A stretch of 14,327 nucleotides of DNA from JALHVH01 sp964544265 (lineage in GTDB: Bacteria; Acidobacteriota; Aminicenantia; Aminicenantales; Saccharicenantaceae), in NCBI GenBank assembly GCA_964544265.1, contig CAZJBD010000054.1, forward strand, positions 1 through 14,327, in the 5' to 3' direction. Position numbers and translations under genes: made by a program. Positions 14,083-14,327 of the stretch are shown here, piece by piece (within the stretch, counting starts at the first letter, position 1; every line of letters starts with the position of its first letter). Below the pieces are notes generated by a model. That model had not been told where the DNA came from, did no database searches, and saw nothing but the letters and a program-made list of their open reading frames with translations.

Positions 14083-14327
14083 ATGCCATCAGGAGACAGA
14101 ACCGGGCCCATCGGAATGGGCGCTATGAGCGGACGCGCAGCCGGGTACTGCGCGGGGTTTGGAATGCCGGGATGCGCGAATCCTGTTTCGGGGCGGGGCT
14201 TCGGGATGGGTTTCGGACGGGGCCGCGGATTCGGCGGCGGCGGTCGTGGATGGCGGCATATATTCTATGCTACCGGCCTGCCGGGCTGGATGCGCCTCGG
14301 CGGGTATACCGCGCCGTATGGATACTG
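14083..14327 (+). CDS. DUF5320-type Gly-rich protein, 3' end outside window
   Basis: ATG 14083-14085 has AAGGAGG 8 nt upstream and follows the previous stop by 23 bp, so it belongs to the sigma-54-driven operon. The 81 visible residues begin MPSGDRTGPIGMGAMSGRAA, the characteristic opening of DUF5320 proteins (PxGDxTGPxGxGPxTGR). GYCAGFGMPGCANP follows, with two Cys, then a Gly/Arg/Phe-rich tract and aromatic residues (GWRHIFYATGLPGW). The frame is open to the window edge, so the end, often a coiled coil in this family, is not visible. The function is unknown; members cluster with NifX-type proteins and MinD/Mrp-like ATPases. Here the partner is the NifX/zinc-ribbon gene. A metal or redox role is inference from context and Cys content. 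Confidence 0.85.
   Translation, partial: MPSGDRTGPIGMGAMSGRAAGYCAGFGMPGCANPVSGRGFGMGFGRGRGFGGGGRGWRHIFYATGLPGWMRLGGYTAPYGY

Overview
The window looks like a chromosomal segment of a GC-rich, Gram-negative, anaerobic or microaerophilic heterotroph. An outer-membrane TonB-dependent receptor, two proteins with Sec-type signal peptides, and a Hanks-type kinase fused to a PD40 beta-propeller show an outer-membrane-bearing cell that handles peptides outside the cytoplasm. This gene style (Oar-like receptor, PD40 kinase, S9 peptidase, exported amidohydrolase), with a DUF438/hemerythrin/PAS protein and a NifX/DUF5320 cluster, is what I associate with Acidobacteriota and especially Aminicenantota (former OP8). 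That placement is inference from gene content; no marker gene is present. I see no rRNA, tRNA, CRISPR or insertion sequence.

Left part (1-5107): the 3' end of an Oar-like TonB-dependent receptor (+) converges on a Ser/Thr kinase with a PD40 propeller (-), which has a good sigma-70-type promoter. The gap 5108-5698 holds a decayed amidohydrolase scrap (5383-5431) about 80% identical in nucleotides to the intact gene further right, a sigma-70-type promoter, and a long leader.

Middle (5699-10389): a secreted S9 prolyl-oligopeptidase-type peptidase starting at TTG, an isoprenoid-synthase-fold protein preceded by a possible 11-codon leader ORF, and, convergently, a secreted metal-dependent amidohydrolase with a near-consensus promoter. 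Receptor, peptidase and amidohydrolase fit peptide or amide scavenging. The isoprenoid-type enzyme is functionally unassigned.

Right part (10449-14327) is the most interesting. A DUF438-hemerythrin-PAS protein (-) is divergent from a PAS-AAA+-Fis sigma-54 activator (+). Just downstream of the activator is what reads as a complete sigma-54 control region: two matching palindromes (GTAGC-N6-GCTAC) centred 33 bp apart, a perfect match to the IHF consensus, and a -24/-12 promoter (TTGGCATTAAAATTGCT). This drives a NifX/NafY-type protein that continues in frame into a Gly/Arg-rich zinc-ribbon protein. The zinc-ribbon part has its own strong Shine-Dalgarno and ATG inside the frame. A DUF5320-type Gly-rich protein follows and runs off the edge. 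I read this as a local, self-contained sensor-activator-target module, probably for redox, oxygen or metal state. The signal and the function of the targets are not known to me.
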